Of a DNA stretch of 64,000 bases, positions 1 through 8,134 are shown piece by piece. Positions within the stretch are counted from its first letter, which is position 1. The number at the start of each line of letters is the position of its first letter. This stretch comes from Streptomyces misionensis (GTDB lineage Bacteria > Actinomycetota > Actinomycetes > Streptomycetales > Streptomycetaceae). Where the stretch lies: NCBI RefSeq assembly GCF_900104815.1, contig NZ_FNTD01000004.1, positions 7,563,001 to 7,627,000 on the forward strand, in the 5' to 3' direction. The translations under genes and the position numbers were made by a program. Under the pieces are notes generated by a model, which was not told the origin of the DNA, searched no databases, and worked only from the letters and a program-made list of their open reading frames with translations.

Positions 1-289
1 GCACCCCCCAGCCGCTCAGCAGCCGGTACTGCGCCACCTGGAGCGCGAAGACCGCGGGGCCCGCGAACGGCACCCGGTCCAGCAGCGCCGACGTCCGGGT
101 GCCGGGGGCCGCGAACATCACGCTCTTCAGCGGCAGTTGCAGATACGGGCCCAGACGCCCGCACACCTCGTCCAGCGTCTTCGCGAACAGAGGGAACGCC
201 GCCGCCAGTTCACGGCCCGTCCCGGGCGGCGGCGGGTCACCGGCCGAGAACAGGAATGCGGTACGTCCCTTGCGGCCATCAGCGAGCAT
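1..289 (-). pseudogene. Polyketide synthase acyltransferase (AT) domain fragment, cut by window edge, probably decayed
   Basis: Read on the minus strand, this frame gives residues of a modular polyketide synthase AT domain: [13 protein letters not shown], then [27 protein letters not shown] and a [11 protein letters not shown] segment, in the usual AT order. The conserved GQGSQ signature that should follow FLFS is replaced by AGDPPPPG, and no ketosynthase precedes it, so it looks like a degraded relic or a divergent stand-alone AT. The GHSxG nucleophile motif would lie just beyond the window edge, so activity cannot be judged. An ATG at 289 has a GGAGG too close to it; an in-frame ATG at 361 could extend the reading by 24 residues. 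Family recognition is good; the pseudogene status is inference. Confidence 0.55.
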
Positions 290-515
290 GCCTCCATTGA
301 GGCACGGCCGGGCAAGCGCACACACCAGGCGATTGCCTGCGGCCCGCAAAGAGATTGCCATCACCGTCGGCCGCCGGCCGGGCGCGGCGGGCTCCGTCCG
401 GCGGGTACGGCGGCCCACCGGTGGAAAGATCAACGGTCGACGCCGTGGCCCGTCCCGTCCCTGGTCGGACGCGCGTAGGGTCTGCACCGTAAGCAATCGA
501 TGGAAGGAACGGACC

Positions 516-1604
516 ATGGCGCAGGAAGTACGCGGCGTGATCGCACCGGGCAAGAACGAGCCCGTACGAGTCGAGACGATCGTGGTGCCGGATCCGGGGC
601 CGGGCGAGGCCGTCGTACGCGTCCAGGCCTGCGGCGTGTGCCACACCGACCTGCACTACAAGCAGGGCGGCATCTCCGACGACTTCCCCTTCCTCCTCGG
701 CCACGAGGCCGCGGGCGTGGTGGAGTCGGTCGGCGACGGCGTCACCGAGGTGGCGCCCGGTGACTTCGTCGTCCTGAACTGGCGCGCGGTGTGCGGCAAC
801 TGCCGGGCCTGTCTGCGCGGCCGCCCCTGGTACTGCTTCAACACCCACAACGCCAAGCAGAAGATGACCCTCGCGTCCACCGGGCAGGAGCTGTCCCCGG
901 CCCTGGGCATCGGCGCGTTCGCGGAGAAGACCCTCGTCGCCGCCGGCCAGTGCACCAAGGTCGACCCGTCCGTCTCCCCGGCGGTCGCGGGTCTCCTCGG
1001 CTGCGGGGTGATGGCCGGCATCGGCGCCGCCATCAACACGGGCAACGTCGGCCGGGGCGACTCGGTCGCGGTCATCGGCTGCGGCGGCGTCGGCGACGCG
1101 GCCATCGCGGGCGCCAACCTGGCCGGCGCGGCGAAGATCATCGCCGTGGACATCGACGACCGCAAGCTGGAGAAGGCCCGCACCCTGGGCGCCACCCACA
1201 CCGTCAACTCCCGGCAGTCCGACCCGGTGGAGGCGGTCCGCGAGCTGACCGGCGGGTTCGGCGCCGACGTCGTCATCGAGGCGGTCGGCCGCCCGGAGAC
1301 CTACAAGCAGGCCTTCTACGCCCGCGACCTGGCCGGCACCGTCGTCCTCGTCGGCGTCCCCACCCCGGAGATGAAGCTCGAACTGCCCCTGCTGGACGTC
1401 TTCGGCCGCGGCGGCTCCCTCAAGTCCAGCTGGTACGGCGACTGCCTGCCTTCCCGCGACTTCCCGATGCTGATCGACCTGCATCTGCAAGGCCGGCTGC
1501 CCCTCGACGCGTTCGTCACCGAGACCATCCGACTGGACGAGGTGGAGAAGGCGTTCGAGCGGATGCACGAGGGCGACGTGCTGCGTTCGGTGGTGGTGCT
1601 GTGA
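516..1604 (+). CDS. mscR: S-(hydroxymethyl)mycothiol dehydrogenase (mycothiol-dependent formaldehyde dehydrogenase / S-nitrosomycothiol reductase)
   Basis: This 362-residue zinc-dependent medium-chain alcohol dehydrogenase oxidises the formaldehyde-mycothiol adduct to S-formylmycothiol with NAD+; the same family reduces S-nitrosomycothiol. Visible features are the catalytic zinc ligands Cys42 (ACGVCHTD) and His63 (GHEAAG), the structural zinc cysteines at about 93, 96, 99 and 107, and the Rossmann motif GCGGVG at about 188-193. The protein follows the mycobacterial AdhE2/MscR sequence closely as I remember it, including the [10 protein letters not shown] segment. The frame is open far upstream, but the ATG at 516 has an AAGGAACGGA-type ribosome site and matches the family N-terminus. 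The stop overlaps the start of the metallo-hydrolase by one base (TGATG), so the two are translationally coupled, as with the equivalent mycobacterial pair. Confidence 0.92.
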   Translation: MAQEVRGVIAPGKNEPVRVETIVVPDPGPGEAVVRVQACGVCHTDLHYKQGGISDDFPFLLGHEAAGVVESVGDGVTEVAPGDFVVLNWRAVCGNCRACLRGRPWYCFNTHNAKQKMTLASTGQELSPALGIGAFAEKTLVAAGQCTKVDPSVSPAVAGLLGCGVMAGIGAAINTGNVGRGDSVAVIGCGGVGDAAIAGANLAGAAKIIAVDIDDRKLEKARTLGATHTVNSRQSDPVEAVRELTGGFGADVVIEAVGRPETYKQAFYARDLAGTVVLVGVPTPEMKLELPLLDVFGRGGSLKSSWYGDCLPSRDFPMLIDLHLQGRLPLDAFVTETIRLDEVEKAFERMHEGDVLRSVVVL

Positions 1605-2233
1605 TGGCCGCCCGCATCGAACGCCTCGTCACCTCCGGCCAGTTCACCCTCGACGGCGGCACCTGGGACGTCGACAACAACGTCTGGATCGTCGGTGACG
1701 ACGAGGAGGCGATCGTCATCGACGCCGCCCACGACGCCGACGCCATCGCCCGCGCCGTCGGCGACCGCCGGCTCACCGCCATCGTGTGCACCCACGCCCA
1801 CAACGACCACATCGACGCGGCCCCGGAACTCGCCGACCGCACCGGCGCGGTCATCTGGCTGCACCCGGACGACCTGCCGCTGTGGAAGATGACCCACCCC
1901 GACCGCGACCCCGACCGGCTGCTCGTGGACGGGCAGGTCATCGAGGCGGCCGGCGCCGACCTGACCGTGCTGCACACGCCCGGGCACGCGCAGGGCGCGG
2001 TCTGCCTCTACGACCCCGGGCTCGGCACCGTCTTCACCGGCGACACCCTCTTCAAGGGCGGCCCCGGCGCCACCGGACGGTCGTACTCCCACTTCCCGAC
2101 GATCATCGAGTCCATCCGCGAGCGGCTGCTCACCCTGCCGCCCGAGACCAAGGTCCTCACCGGCCACGGCGACTCCACCACGATCGGCGACGAGGCGCCC
2201 CACCTGGAGGAATGGATCAAACGCGGGCACTGA
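1604..2233 (+). CDS. Metallo-beta-lactamase-fold hydrolase, candidate S-formylmycothiol hydrolase
   Basis: A 209-residue cytoplasmic metallo-beta-lactamase-fold protein of glyoxalase-II type. The metal motif HAHNDH is at residues 64-69, a further ligand is in TPGHAQG, an aspartate is in FTGDTLF and a last histidine in LTGHGDST. It starts inside the stop codon of the mycothiol formaldehyde dehydrogenase, the same arrangement seen in mycobacteria, so its likely job is to hydrolyse the S-formylmycothiol made by that enzyme to formate and mycothiol. The substrate is inferred from context; the fold and metal ligands are seen. A hairpin begins at its stop codon, so transcription probably ends with this gene. 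Confidence 0.85.
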   Translation: MAARIERLVTSGQFTLDGGTWDVDNNVWIVGDDEEAIVIDAAHDADAIARAVGDRRLTAIVCTHAHNDHIDAAPELADRTGAVIWLHPDDLPLWKMTHPDRDPDRLLVDGQVIEAAGADLTVLHTPGHAQGAVCLYDPGLGTVFTGDTLFKGGPGATGRSYSHFPTIIESIRERLLTLPPETKVLTGHGDSTTIGDEAPHLEEWIKRGH

Positions 2234-2260
2234 GCCCGTGCGGCGGGTTCCCGCGGGCTC
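2232..2260 (+). terminator. Hairpin terminator after the mycothiol pair
   Basis: GAGCCC (2232-2237) pairs with GGGCTC (2255-2260), stacked on an inner GCGGG-TT-CCCGC stem with a five-base bulge. There is no T-run, as is usual for Streptomyces terminators. Confidence 0.5.
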
Positions 2261-2378
2261 CACACTTCGGTGAGCGGTCCGGCCGGCGGGAACCCGCCCG
2301 GTGAAACCCGACAGAAGACGTCCGGTTTCTCGGTGACGCTGAGCGACGTCAGCACACACACCGCACGAGAGGCCGGAC

Positions 2379-3293
2379 ATGTCGAAACAGCTGGAGGGCA
2401 AGGTCGCGCTGGTCGCGGGCGCGACCCGGGGCGCCGGACGGGGCATCGCCGTGGAACTCGGCGCGGCCGGCGCGACCGTCTACGTCACCGGACGCAGCAC
2501 CCGCGCCCACCGCTCCGAGTACGACCGCCCCGAGACCGTCGAGGACACCGCGGACCTCGTCTCCGCGGCCGGCGGCACCGGCATCGCCGTGGCGGTCGAC
2601 CACCTCCGGCACGCCGCCGTGCGCGGCCTGGTGGAGCGCATCGCGGACGAACAGGGCCGCCTGGACATCCTCGTCAACGACATCTGGGGCGGCGAGAAGC
2701 TCTTCGAGTGGGACACCCCGGTGTGGGAGCACGACCTCGACAACGGCCTGAAACTCCTCCGGCTCGCGGTCGAGACGCACGCCGTCACCAGCCACTTCGC
2801 GCTGCCGCTGCTGCTGCGCCGGCCCGGCGGCCTGGTCGTGGAGGTCACCGACGGCACCGCCGACTACAACCGGGACACCTACCGGGTGAACCTCTTCTAC
2901 GACCTCGCCAAGGCCTCCGTCCTGCGCATGGCCTTCGCCCTCGGGCACGAACTGGGTCCGCGCGGTGCCACGGCCGTCGCCCTCACCCCCGGCTGGATGC
3001 GCTCGGAGCTGATGCTGGACCAGTTCGGCGTCCGCGAGGACAACTGGCGCGACGCCCTCGCCCGCGAACCGCACTTCGCCATCTCCGAGACCCCGCGCTT
3101 CACCGGCCGGGCCGTCGCCGCCCTGGCCGCCGACCCCGACGTGGCCCGCTTCAACGGCCGGTCACTCTCCAGCGGCGGCCTCGCCCGGGAGTACGGCTTC
3201 ACCGACCTCGACGGCAGCCGCCCCGACGCCTGGCGGTATCTGACGGAGGTCCAGGACGCGGGCCGGCCGGCGGACACGACGGGCTACCGGTGA
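2379..3293 (+). CDS. Short-chain dehydrogenase/reductase (SDR), DHRS1-like
   Basis: A 304-residue NAD(P)-dependent oxidoreductase. The cofactor-binding glycine motif is GATRGAGRG near residues 15-23, the LDILVND segment stands for the NNAG region, and the catalytic Tyr-x3-Lys is YDLAK. The DIWGGE stretch after the NNAG position is typical of the DHRS1-like SDR branch. The ATG has a GAGAGG ribosome site nine bases upstream. It lies 145 bp downstream of the mycothiol pair with a hairpin between, so it probably has its own promoter, and 69 bp upstream of a second, unrelated-looking SDR in the same direction. The substrate cannot be predicted. Confidence 0.85.
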   Translation: MSKQLEGKVALVAGATRGAGRGIAVELGAAGATVYVTGRSTRAHRSEYDRPETVEDTADLVSAAGGTGIAVAVDHLRHAAVRGLVERIADEQGRLDILVNDIWGGEKLFEWDTPVWEHDLDNGLKLLRLAVETHAVTSHFALPLLLRRPGGLVVEVTDGTADYNRDTYRVNLFYDLAKASVLRMAFALGHELGPRGATAVALTPGWMRSELMLDQFGVREDNWRDALAREPHFAISETPRFTGRAVAALAADPDVARFNGRSLSSGGLAREYGFTDLDGSRPDAWRYLTEVQDAGRPADTTGYR

Positions 3294-3362
3294 ACGGGCA
3301 GCCGGAATCCTCGCCGGGTCGGGGACGGTGAAAGACCGGCGGTACGGCCGTACCGTCGGTCC

Positions 3363-4157
3363 ATGAGCGATCAGACCCGCTTTACGGGACACGGAGTTCT
3401 CGTCACCGGGGCGGCGCGCGGCATCGGCGCCGCCGTCGCCCGGCGGCTCGCCGAGGAGGGCGGCGGCGTCCTGGTCACCGACCGGGACCTGCCCGAGGCC
3501 GAGCGGACCGCCGCCGCGCTGCGACAAGAGGGGCTGACGGCCGAGGCGTTCGCGTGCGACGTGGCCGACCGCGCCGCCGTGGAGGCGGCCGTGGCCCGTG
3601 CCGTCGACGCCTTCGGCTCCCTGGACGTGCTGGTCAACTGCGCCGCCCACTGCTCCCCGGACGCCCCGCTCTTCGAGGACGGCTCGGACGAGGCATGGGC
3701 GCGCGACCTCGACGTCACCCTGACCGGCGCCTACCGCTGCTGCCGCGCGGCCCTGCCCCACCTGGCCGCGTCCGGACGCGGCGCCATCGTGAGCATCGGC
3801 TCCGTCAACGGCCTCCAGGACTTCGGCAACCAGGCGTACAGCGCCGCCAAGGCCGGTCTCGGCTCCCTCACCCGCACCCTCGCCGGGCAGGTGGCGGCCC
3901 GGGGCGTCCGGATGAACCTGGTGGCACCGGGCACGGTGCGCACCTCGGCCTGGGAGGGACGCGACGACGACGTGGCGGCCGTCCGCGGGCTGTATCCGCT
4001 GGGCAGGGTCGGCGAGCCGGAGGACATCGCCGCCGCGGTCGCCTTCCTCGCCTCCCGCGACGCCGCCTGGATCACGGGCACCACCCTGGTGGTCGACGGC
4101 GGCCTCACCGCGGTGCACACCGGCTTCCACCAGGCGCTGCGGCATCCGCGCGGCTGA
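3363..4157 (+). CDS. Classical SDR oxidoreductase (FabG/glucose dehydrogenase-like)
   Basis: A 264-residue classical SDR. It has the TGAARGIG cofactor motif at about 15-22, DVLVNCA near 90, the catalytic Ser in IVSIGS, the YSAAK active site and the C-terminal ITGTTLVVDGG segment that closes the tetramer interface in FabG-like enzymes. The size is normal for the family. It follows the DHRS1-like SDR in the same direction and may be co-transcribed with it. It converges on a LysR gene, with a strong hairpin between the two. The substrate is unknown. Confidence 0.88.
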   Translation: MSDQTRFTGHGVLVTGAARGIGAAVARRLAEEGGGVLVTDRDLPEAERTAAALRQEGLTAEAFACDVADRAAVEAAVARAVDAFGSLDVLVNCAAHCSPDAPLFEDGSDEAWARDLDVTLTGAYRCCRAALPHLAASGRGAIVSIGSVNGLQDFGNQAYSAAKAGLGSLTRTLAGQVAARGVRMNLVAPGTVRTSAWEGRDDDVAAVRGLYPLGRVGEPEDIAAAVAFLASRDAAWITGTTLVVDGGLTAVHTGFHQALRHPRG

Positions 4158-4220
4158 CCGCCGGGGCCGGTCGGGTGGTCGCGGCGCCGGCCACCGGATC
4201 GCCTCCCCGGGCGTTTCACC

Positions 4221-4257
4221 GGCCGCCCCCGCTGTCCCTCCGGCTCCGGGGGCGGCC
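4221..4257. terminator. Bidirectional terminator between convergent SDR and LysR genes
   Basis: A perfect 11-bp inverted repeat, GGCCGCCCCCG (4221-4231) with CGGGGGCGGCC (4247-4257), lies between the two convergent stops and ends one base before the LysR stop codon. Confidence 0.7.
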
Positions 4258-4258
4258 G

Positions 4259-5161
4259 TCACCGCTCGGCGCGCATCCCCTGCCGCAGCCGGCGCAGCAG
4301 CTCCCGCGCGGCGGGGCTCAGCGGGTCCGGGGTGCGCCAGGCGAGGGCCACCCGGCCGCGGGCGCGCGGGTCCGCGAGGGCGAGGGTGCGCAAGCCGGGG
4401 CGGGGGCCGCGGCCGGGCAGGACGGCGACGCCGAGACCACGCGCGGCGAGGCGCGCCAGCGCGTCCGGGGTCGCCGCCTCGAAGGCGATGTGCGGCCGGA
4501 ACCCGGCCCCGGCGCACAGCCGGTCCAGGACGGTCCGCATCCCGGTCCCGTGCGGCAGCCCGATCAGCCGGTGTCCGTCCAGCGCGGCCGGCGCGACGGC
4601 CCGTGCCCCCGGGTGCCCGGTCATCAGGGGGTGGTCGGGGACGGCCGCAACGACCAGCGGCTCGTCGATGACCACCTCCCACGCGATGCCCGGCGGCGGG
4701 TCCTGTCCCGCCACCCCGGCCACCGCGAGGTCCAGCGCGCCGCCGCGCAGCGCGGCCAGCATCCGGTCCGAGACGTCCTCGGTGAGGGTGACCTCCACCC
4801 CGGGATGTGCCCGGTGGAAGGCGGCCAGCAGTCCGGCCAGGTCGAAGGCGTGGGCGAGGGTGCCGGGCACGAGGCCGATCGCGACCCGCCCGCGCAGCAG
4901 GCCCGTGTACTCCTCGGCGGTCTGCCGCACCCCCTCGACCGCCGCGAGCGCGGCCCGCGCGTACGGCAGCACGGCCTCCCCGACCTCCGTCGGCCGCACC
5001 GCCCGCCCGGAGCGGTCCAGCAGCGGCTGCCCCAACTCCCGCTCCAGCTGCCGTATCTGCGCGCTGAGCCCCGGCTGCGCCAGCCGCAGCCGCTCTGCGG
5101 CCCGGGTGAAACCGCCCTCCTCCACCACCGCCACGAAGTACCGCAGCTGCCTCAACTCCAT
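4259..5161 (-). CDS. LysR-family transcriptional regulator
   Basis: A 300-residue LysR-type regulator. The N-terminal winged helix is clear (MELRQLRYFVAVVEEG, then FTRAAERLRLAQPGLSAQI), followed by a substrate-binding co-inducer domain from about residue 90. The start codon is 70 bp from the start of the divergent maleylpyruvate-isomerase-family gene at 5232, the standard arrangement for a LysR protein controlling its neighbour and itself. The C-terminus is arginine-rich but of normal length. The inducer is not predictable. Confidence 0.9.
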   Translation of the reverse strand: MELRQLRYFVAVVEEGGFTRAAERLRLAQPGLSAQIRQLERELGQPLLDRSGRAVRPTEVGEAVLPYARAALAAVEGVRQTAEEYTGLLRGRVAIGLVPGTLAHAFDLAGLLAAFHRAHPGVEVTLTEDVSDRMLAALRGGALDLAVAGVAGQDPPPGIAWEVVIDEPLVVAAVPDHPLMTGHPGARAVAPAALDGHRLIGLPHGTGMRTVLDRLCAGAGFRPHIAFEAATPDALARLAARGLGVAVLPGRGPRPGLRTLALADPRARGRVALAWRTPDPLSPAARELLRRLRQGMRAER

Positions 5162-5231
5162 AACCGTTCATGCTAGTTCGGAGACGGATCATGTCTTGGA
5201 CTTCTCGCGGCGGCCCGCCGATGCTGGAGAC

Positions 5232-5864
5232 ATGGGGAAAGCAGCCGCCGACATCGCCACGCTCATCGCCGCCGAACGTCGTGAACTGGCCAATTTTTTC
5301 GAGGGGTTCAGTCCCGCGCAGTGGGAGGCGCCCAGTCTCTGCGCGGGCTGGCGGGTACGGGAGGTGGTCGCGCACATGTCGACGGGATTCCGCCACCCGA
5401 CGGCGAAGGTGCTGCTGGAACTGGTCAGGGCGCGCGGCAGTCTGCACCGTACGACCGACCGGCTCGCCCGGCGGGACGCGGCCGCGTACCCGGACCGCGA
5501 ACTCGCCGGTTTCCTGCGCGCCCACGCCCACCACCCCTGGACGCCCCCGGTCGGCGGCCGTGCCGCGGCCCTCGGCCACGACGTCGTCCACGGGCTGGAC
5601 GTCACCGTCGCCCTCGGCCTGGACCGGCGCGTCCCCGAGGACCGGCTGCGCATCGTCCTCGCCGCCGTCGATCCACGGGCCTTCCGGTTCTTCGGCACCG
5701 ACCTCACCGGGGTCCGGCTGTGCGCCGACGACCTCGACTGGTCCTTCGGCACCGGTGCGCCCCTGCACGGCGCGGCCCAGGACCTGCTGCTCGTCGCCTA
5801 CGGCCGCAGGCTCCCCGGCGGCCGGCTGCGGGGTGAGGAAGTTCACCGTTTCGTCACAGCGTGA
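5232..5864 (+). CDS. Maleylpyruvate-isomerase-family mycothiol-dependent enzyme (DinB-like)
   Basis: A 210-residue protein of the actinobacterial maleylpyruvate isomerase / DinB-like family, four-helix-bundle metalloenzymes that use mycothiol as a cofactor or transfer it. The N-terminal IATLIAAERRELANFFEG, the SLCAGWRVREVVAHM segment (tryptophan and metal-ligand histidine) and a later histidine pair in the GHDVVHG segment fit this family. No fumarylacetoacetate hydrolase or gentisate dioxygenase gene is nearby, so it need not be a true maleylpyruvate isomerase. It is divergent from a LysR gene that probably regulates it. The start was placed at the ATG giving the canonical N-terminus. Confidence 0.78.
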   Translation: MGKAAADIATLIAAERRELANFFEGFSPAQWEAPSLCAGWRVREVVAHMSTGFRHPTAKVLLELVRARGSLHRTTDRLARRDAAAYPDRELAGFLRAHAHHPWTPPVGGRAAALGHDVVHGLDVTVALGLDRRVPEDRLRIVLAAVDPRAFRFFGTDLTGVRLCADDLDWSFGTGAPLHGAAQDLLLVAYGRRLPGGRLRGEEVHRFVTA

Positions 5865-5877
5865 CCGGAAGCACAAC

Positions 5878-5918
5878 CCCACGATTTCCCCCGGGGTCTA
5901 CTTGTCCGAGATCGTGGG
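5878..5918 (+). terminator. Inverted repeat between isomerase-family gene and L,D-transpeptidase
   Basis: CCCACGAT (5878-5885) is complementary to ATCGTGGG (5911-5918), 14 bases after the upstream stop and 62 before the transpeptidase start. It could end upstream transcription or lie in the leader of the transpeptidase mRNA. No c-di-AMP riboswitch signature was recognised. Confidence 0.4.
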
Positions 5919-5980
5919 AATCGCACAGAAACACCCGGGGGATGTCCCTGGGCGAACTGGGGAGAAGGTGAAGATCCCTC

Positions 5981-6682
5981 ATGGGGGACATACGTAGACG
6001 AGCCGTTGTCGCGCTGGGCGTCACGGGCCTGGTGGCGCCGCTCACACTGGCTCTCACCGCGGCCCCGGCCCAGGCCGCGAGTTACTGCACCACCGCGACG
6101 GGCCCGCACCAGAAGCAGGTGGAGAAGTTCCTCGGCCGCCCGGTCGACGGCCGGCAGTCCGCCGCCGACTGCAAGGCCATCCGCGCCTTCCAGGCCAAGA
6201 ACGGCATCACGCCCACCATCGGTTACGCCGGGAACGTCACCTGGGGTGTGATGGACCTCATCACCAAGCAGCGTGCCGTGGGCAAGAACCCCAACAAGAG
6301 CGGCGCGTGCCCGGTGAACAAGGGCCGGATCGCGTGCGTGGACCTGACCCACCAGCTCAGCTGGATCCAGGACGGCAAGAAGCTCGTCTACGGTCCGGTG
6401 CCCGTGCGCACCGGCCGCAAGGGGTACGTCACCCGCACCGGCCTGAAGAAGATCTACTGGCGTGACATCGACCACGTCTCGTCGCTGTACAACGGTGTGC
6501 CCATGCCGTACAGCCAGTTCTTCGACGGCGGCCAGGCCTTCCACTCGGTGGGCCTGAGCATGTGGAACCCGCCGGGCTCGCACGGCTGCGTCAACATGAC
6601 CGGCAAGGACGCCAAGAAGTACTGGTCGCTGCTGCACAACGGCGACGACGTCTTCGTCTACGGCCGCAAGCCCGGCACCTGA
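5981..6682 (+). CDS. Secreted L,D-transpeptidase (YkuD) with peptidoglycan-binding domain
   Basis: A 233-residue exported cell-wall enzyme expected to form 3-3 peptidoglycan cross-links. It has an arginine-rich Sec signal (MGDIRRRAVV, hydrophobic core, cleavage near AQA-AS at about residue 33). A peptidoglycan-binding-like region follows at about 42-95 (VEKFLGRPVDG, CKAIRAFQAKNG). The YkuD catalytic domain holds SHGCVN at 200-205 with nucleophile Cys203 and an upstream histidine in AFHSVG. The RIACVDLTHQLSWI strand is typical of the domain start. The ATG is preceded by GGAGAAGG at a slightly long distance. It acts outside the membrane. It appears to be a single-gene unit. Confidence 0.9.
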   Translation: MGDIRRRAVVALGVTGLVAPLTLALTAAPAQAASYCTTATGPHQKQVEKFLGRPVDGRQSAADCKAIRAFQAKNGITPTIGYAGNVTWGVMDLITKQRAVGKNPNKSGACPVNKGRIACVDLTHQLSWIQDGKKLVYGPVPVRTGRKGYVTRTGLKKIYWRDIDHVSSLYNGVPMPYSQFFDGGQAFHSVGLSMWNPPGSHGCVNMTGKDAKKYWSLLHNGDDVFVYGRKPGT

Positions 6683-6736
6683 GCCGTCGTGCTCGCCCGG
6701 GGCGCACTCGAACGGCCGAGCGGCGCTGTGGCGTCG

Positions 6737-6778
6737 CTCACCCTCCCCGGCCACCGCTGCTCGCGGTCGCCGGGTGAG
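6737..6778 (+). terminator. Hairpin downstream of the L,D-transpeptidase
   Basis: CTCAC (6737-6741) pairs with GTGAG (6774-6778), stacked on CCGGC/GCCGG with a bulge. The position 55 bases after the stop suits a factor-independent terminator, but there is no T-tract. Confidence 0.45.
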
Positions 6779-6889
6779 GGGCGGGTGTGAACTCCCGTAC
6801 GCGCCTTGACACTCGACGTGATGAGCAACACGGTCCGAAATGTCCGTATCAGGGGTACTTACTCACAGCGCCTTCACGGCGAGCGGCAT

Positions 6890-7075
6890 ATGCTTCACAA
6901 CATGTCCACCACTGTTGAAGCCGCCTCCGAGCGATCGGCCGCGGAGGTCAACGAGGAGATCCGGGCCCTGTGGCGCCGGTCGGGCGGGACGCTGACCACC
7001 GAGCAGCGCAAGGAGTACCAGCGCCTCGTGATGGAATGGGCCGCCGCGGCCCCACGGCCGCGCCGGTCCGTCTGA
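6890..7075 (+). CDS. Small conserved-looking acidic protein, function unknown
   Basis: A short reading frame of 57-61 residues with Streptomyces-like codon bias. The core (SAAEVNEEIRALWRRSGG, then LTTEQRKEYQRLVMEWAAA) is predicted to be helical and cytoplasmic. Small proteins of this kind occur across Streptomyces, but I know no function. Two in-frame ATGs are possible, at 6890 and 6902; neither has a clear ribosome site, and the first has only a weak GGCGAG upstream. The preceding 100 bp are less GC-rich and contain TTGACA, a possible -35 element without a convincing -10. Confidence 0.55.
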   Translation: MLHNMSTTVEAASERSAAEVNEEIRALWRRSGGTLTTEQRKEYQRLVMEWAAAAPRPRRSV

Positions 7076-7129
7076 CCTCACGGCGCGCACCCGCGCCACC
7101 CGACGGGTGTCGCGGGTCACCCGACCGTC

Positions 7130-7960
7130 TCAGCCCTTGCGGGCCACCCCGCCGAACATGGCGACCTCCTCCGGCTCCGCCCCGTGAGCGTGCTCCGGGC
7201 GCCAGCGCGAGCAGGAGACCACGCCGGGCTCCAGCAGCTCCAGGCCGTCGAAGAACCGCGTGACGTCCTGAGGGGTGCGCTGGGTCAACTTCGGCGTGCC
7301 GTGCTCGTTCCAGAACTTGACCGCCTCGTCCACATCCGGCATCGAGGGATGCGTGACGGTGTGCGACAGCACGAGATGGCTGCCCTCGGGCAGCCGCTCC
7401 ATCAACCGCCGCACCAGCCCGTACGCCTCCTCGTCGTCGCCGATGAAGATGACCACGCCGAGCAGCATCAGCGCCACCGGCCGGCTGAAGTCCAGGGTCT
7501 TCGAGGCGTGTTCGAGGATCGCGTCCACATTGCGCAGATCCTCGTCCAGGTAGTCGGTACGTCCCTCGGGCGTGCTGGTCAGCAGGGCCCGCGCGTGCGC
7601 CAGCACCAGCGGGTCGTTGTCGACGTACACGATCCGGGACTCCGGCGCGATCCGCTGCGCGACCTCGTGCGTGTTGTCGGCGGTGGGCAGCCCGGTGCCG
7701 ACGTCCAGGAACTGGCGGATGCCCACGTCGCCGACCAGGTGCCGCACCGCCCGGCCCAGGAACAGCCGGTCGGCACGCGCGTACTCCCCGATGCCCGGAT
7801 GCAGTTGGCGGATCTGGTCACCGGCCGCGCGGTCGACCTCGTAGTTGTCCTTGCCGCCGAGCCAGTAGTTCCAGATCCGCGCCGTGTGCGGCTGGCCGGT
7901 GTTGATGCGGGCGCGCAGCGACACCGCCACGTCATTGGTGGCTGCGGGGTTGTCGGTCAC
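7130..7960 (-). CDS. SAM-dependent methyltransferase, DUF574 family
   Basis: A 276-residue protein of the DUF574 (Methyltransf_19) group that is greatly expanded in Streptomyces. The family block ARIWNYWLGGKDNYEVDR is near the N-terminus, the SAM-binding motif FLDVGTGLPT and the VYVDNDPLVLAHA acidic loop follow, and the C-terminus carries the RPPQ-like RTPQDVTRFFDG segment. The GTG at 7960 has CAGGAG nine bases upstream and gives the usual family length; the frame is open further upstream. Paralogues often lie near regulators as bld-like loci, but no such context is seen here. Substrate unknown. Confidence 0.85.
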   Translation of the reverse strand: MTDNPAATNDVAVSLRARINTGQPHTARIWNYWLGGKDNYEVDRAAGDQIRQLHPGIGEYARADRLFLGRAVRHLVGDVGIRQFLDVGTGLPTADNTHEVAQRIAPESRIVYVDNDPLVLAHARALLTSTPEGRTDYLDEDLRNVDAILEHASKTLDFSRPVALMLLGVVIFIGDDEEAYGLVRRLMERLPEGSHLVLSHTVTHPSMPDVDEAVKFWNEHGTPKLTQRTPQDVTRFFDGLELLEPGVVSCSRWRPEHAHGAEPEEVAMFGGVARKG

Positions 7961-8134
7961 GTGCGTCAGCTCCTGGGTGCCTGGAGGAGGGATAGATCCT
8001 TCAATACGCAATCTAATCCCATGACTTGATCTTTGCCGCCGCTCCATCGAATCCGGGGCCGGTCGTCGTCCCCGGCACCGGCGGCCCCTCCGCCCCGTTC
8101 CCGCTCACCGCACGCCCCCCTTATCTTGTGCCCC

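Noticed and set aside
3162..5882. A 906-codon open frame on the minus strand
   Set aside because: It runs antisense to, or out of frame with, four recognisable genes and is Arg/Gly/Pro/Ala-rich, as expected from GC bias.
5865..5980. c-di-AMP (ydaO) riboswitch before the L,D-transpeptidase
   Set aside because: Cell-wall genes in Streptomyces often have one, but the leader is too short and lacks the conserved core as I remember it.
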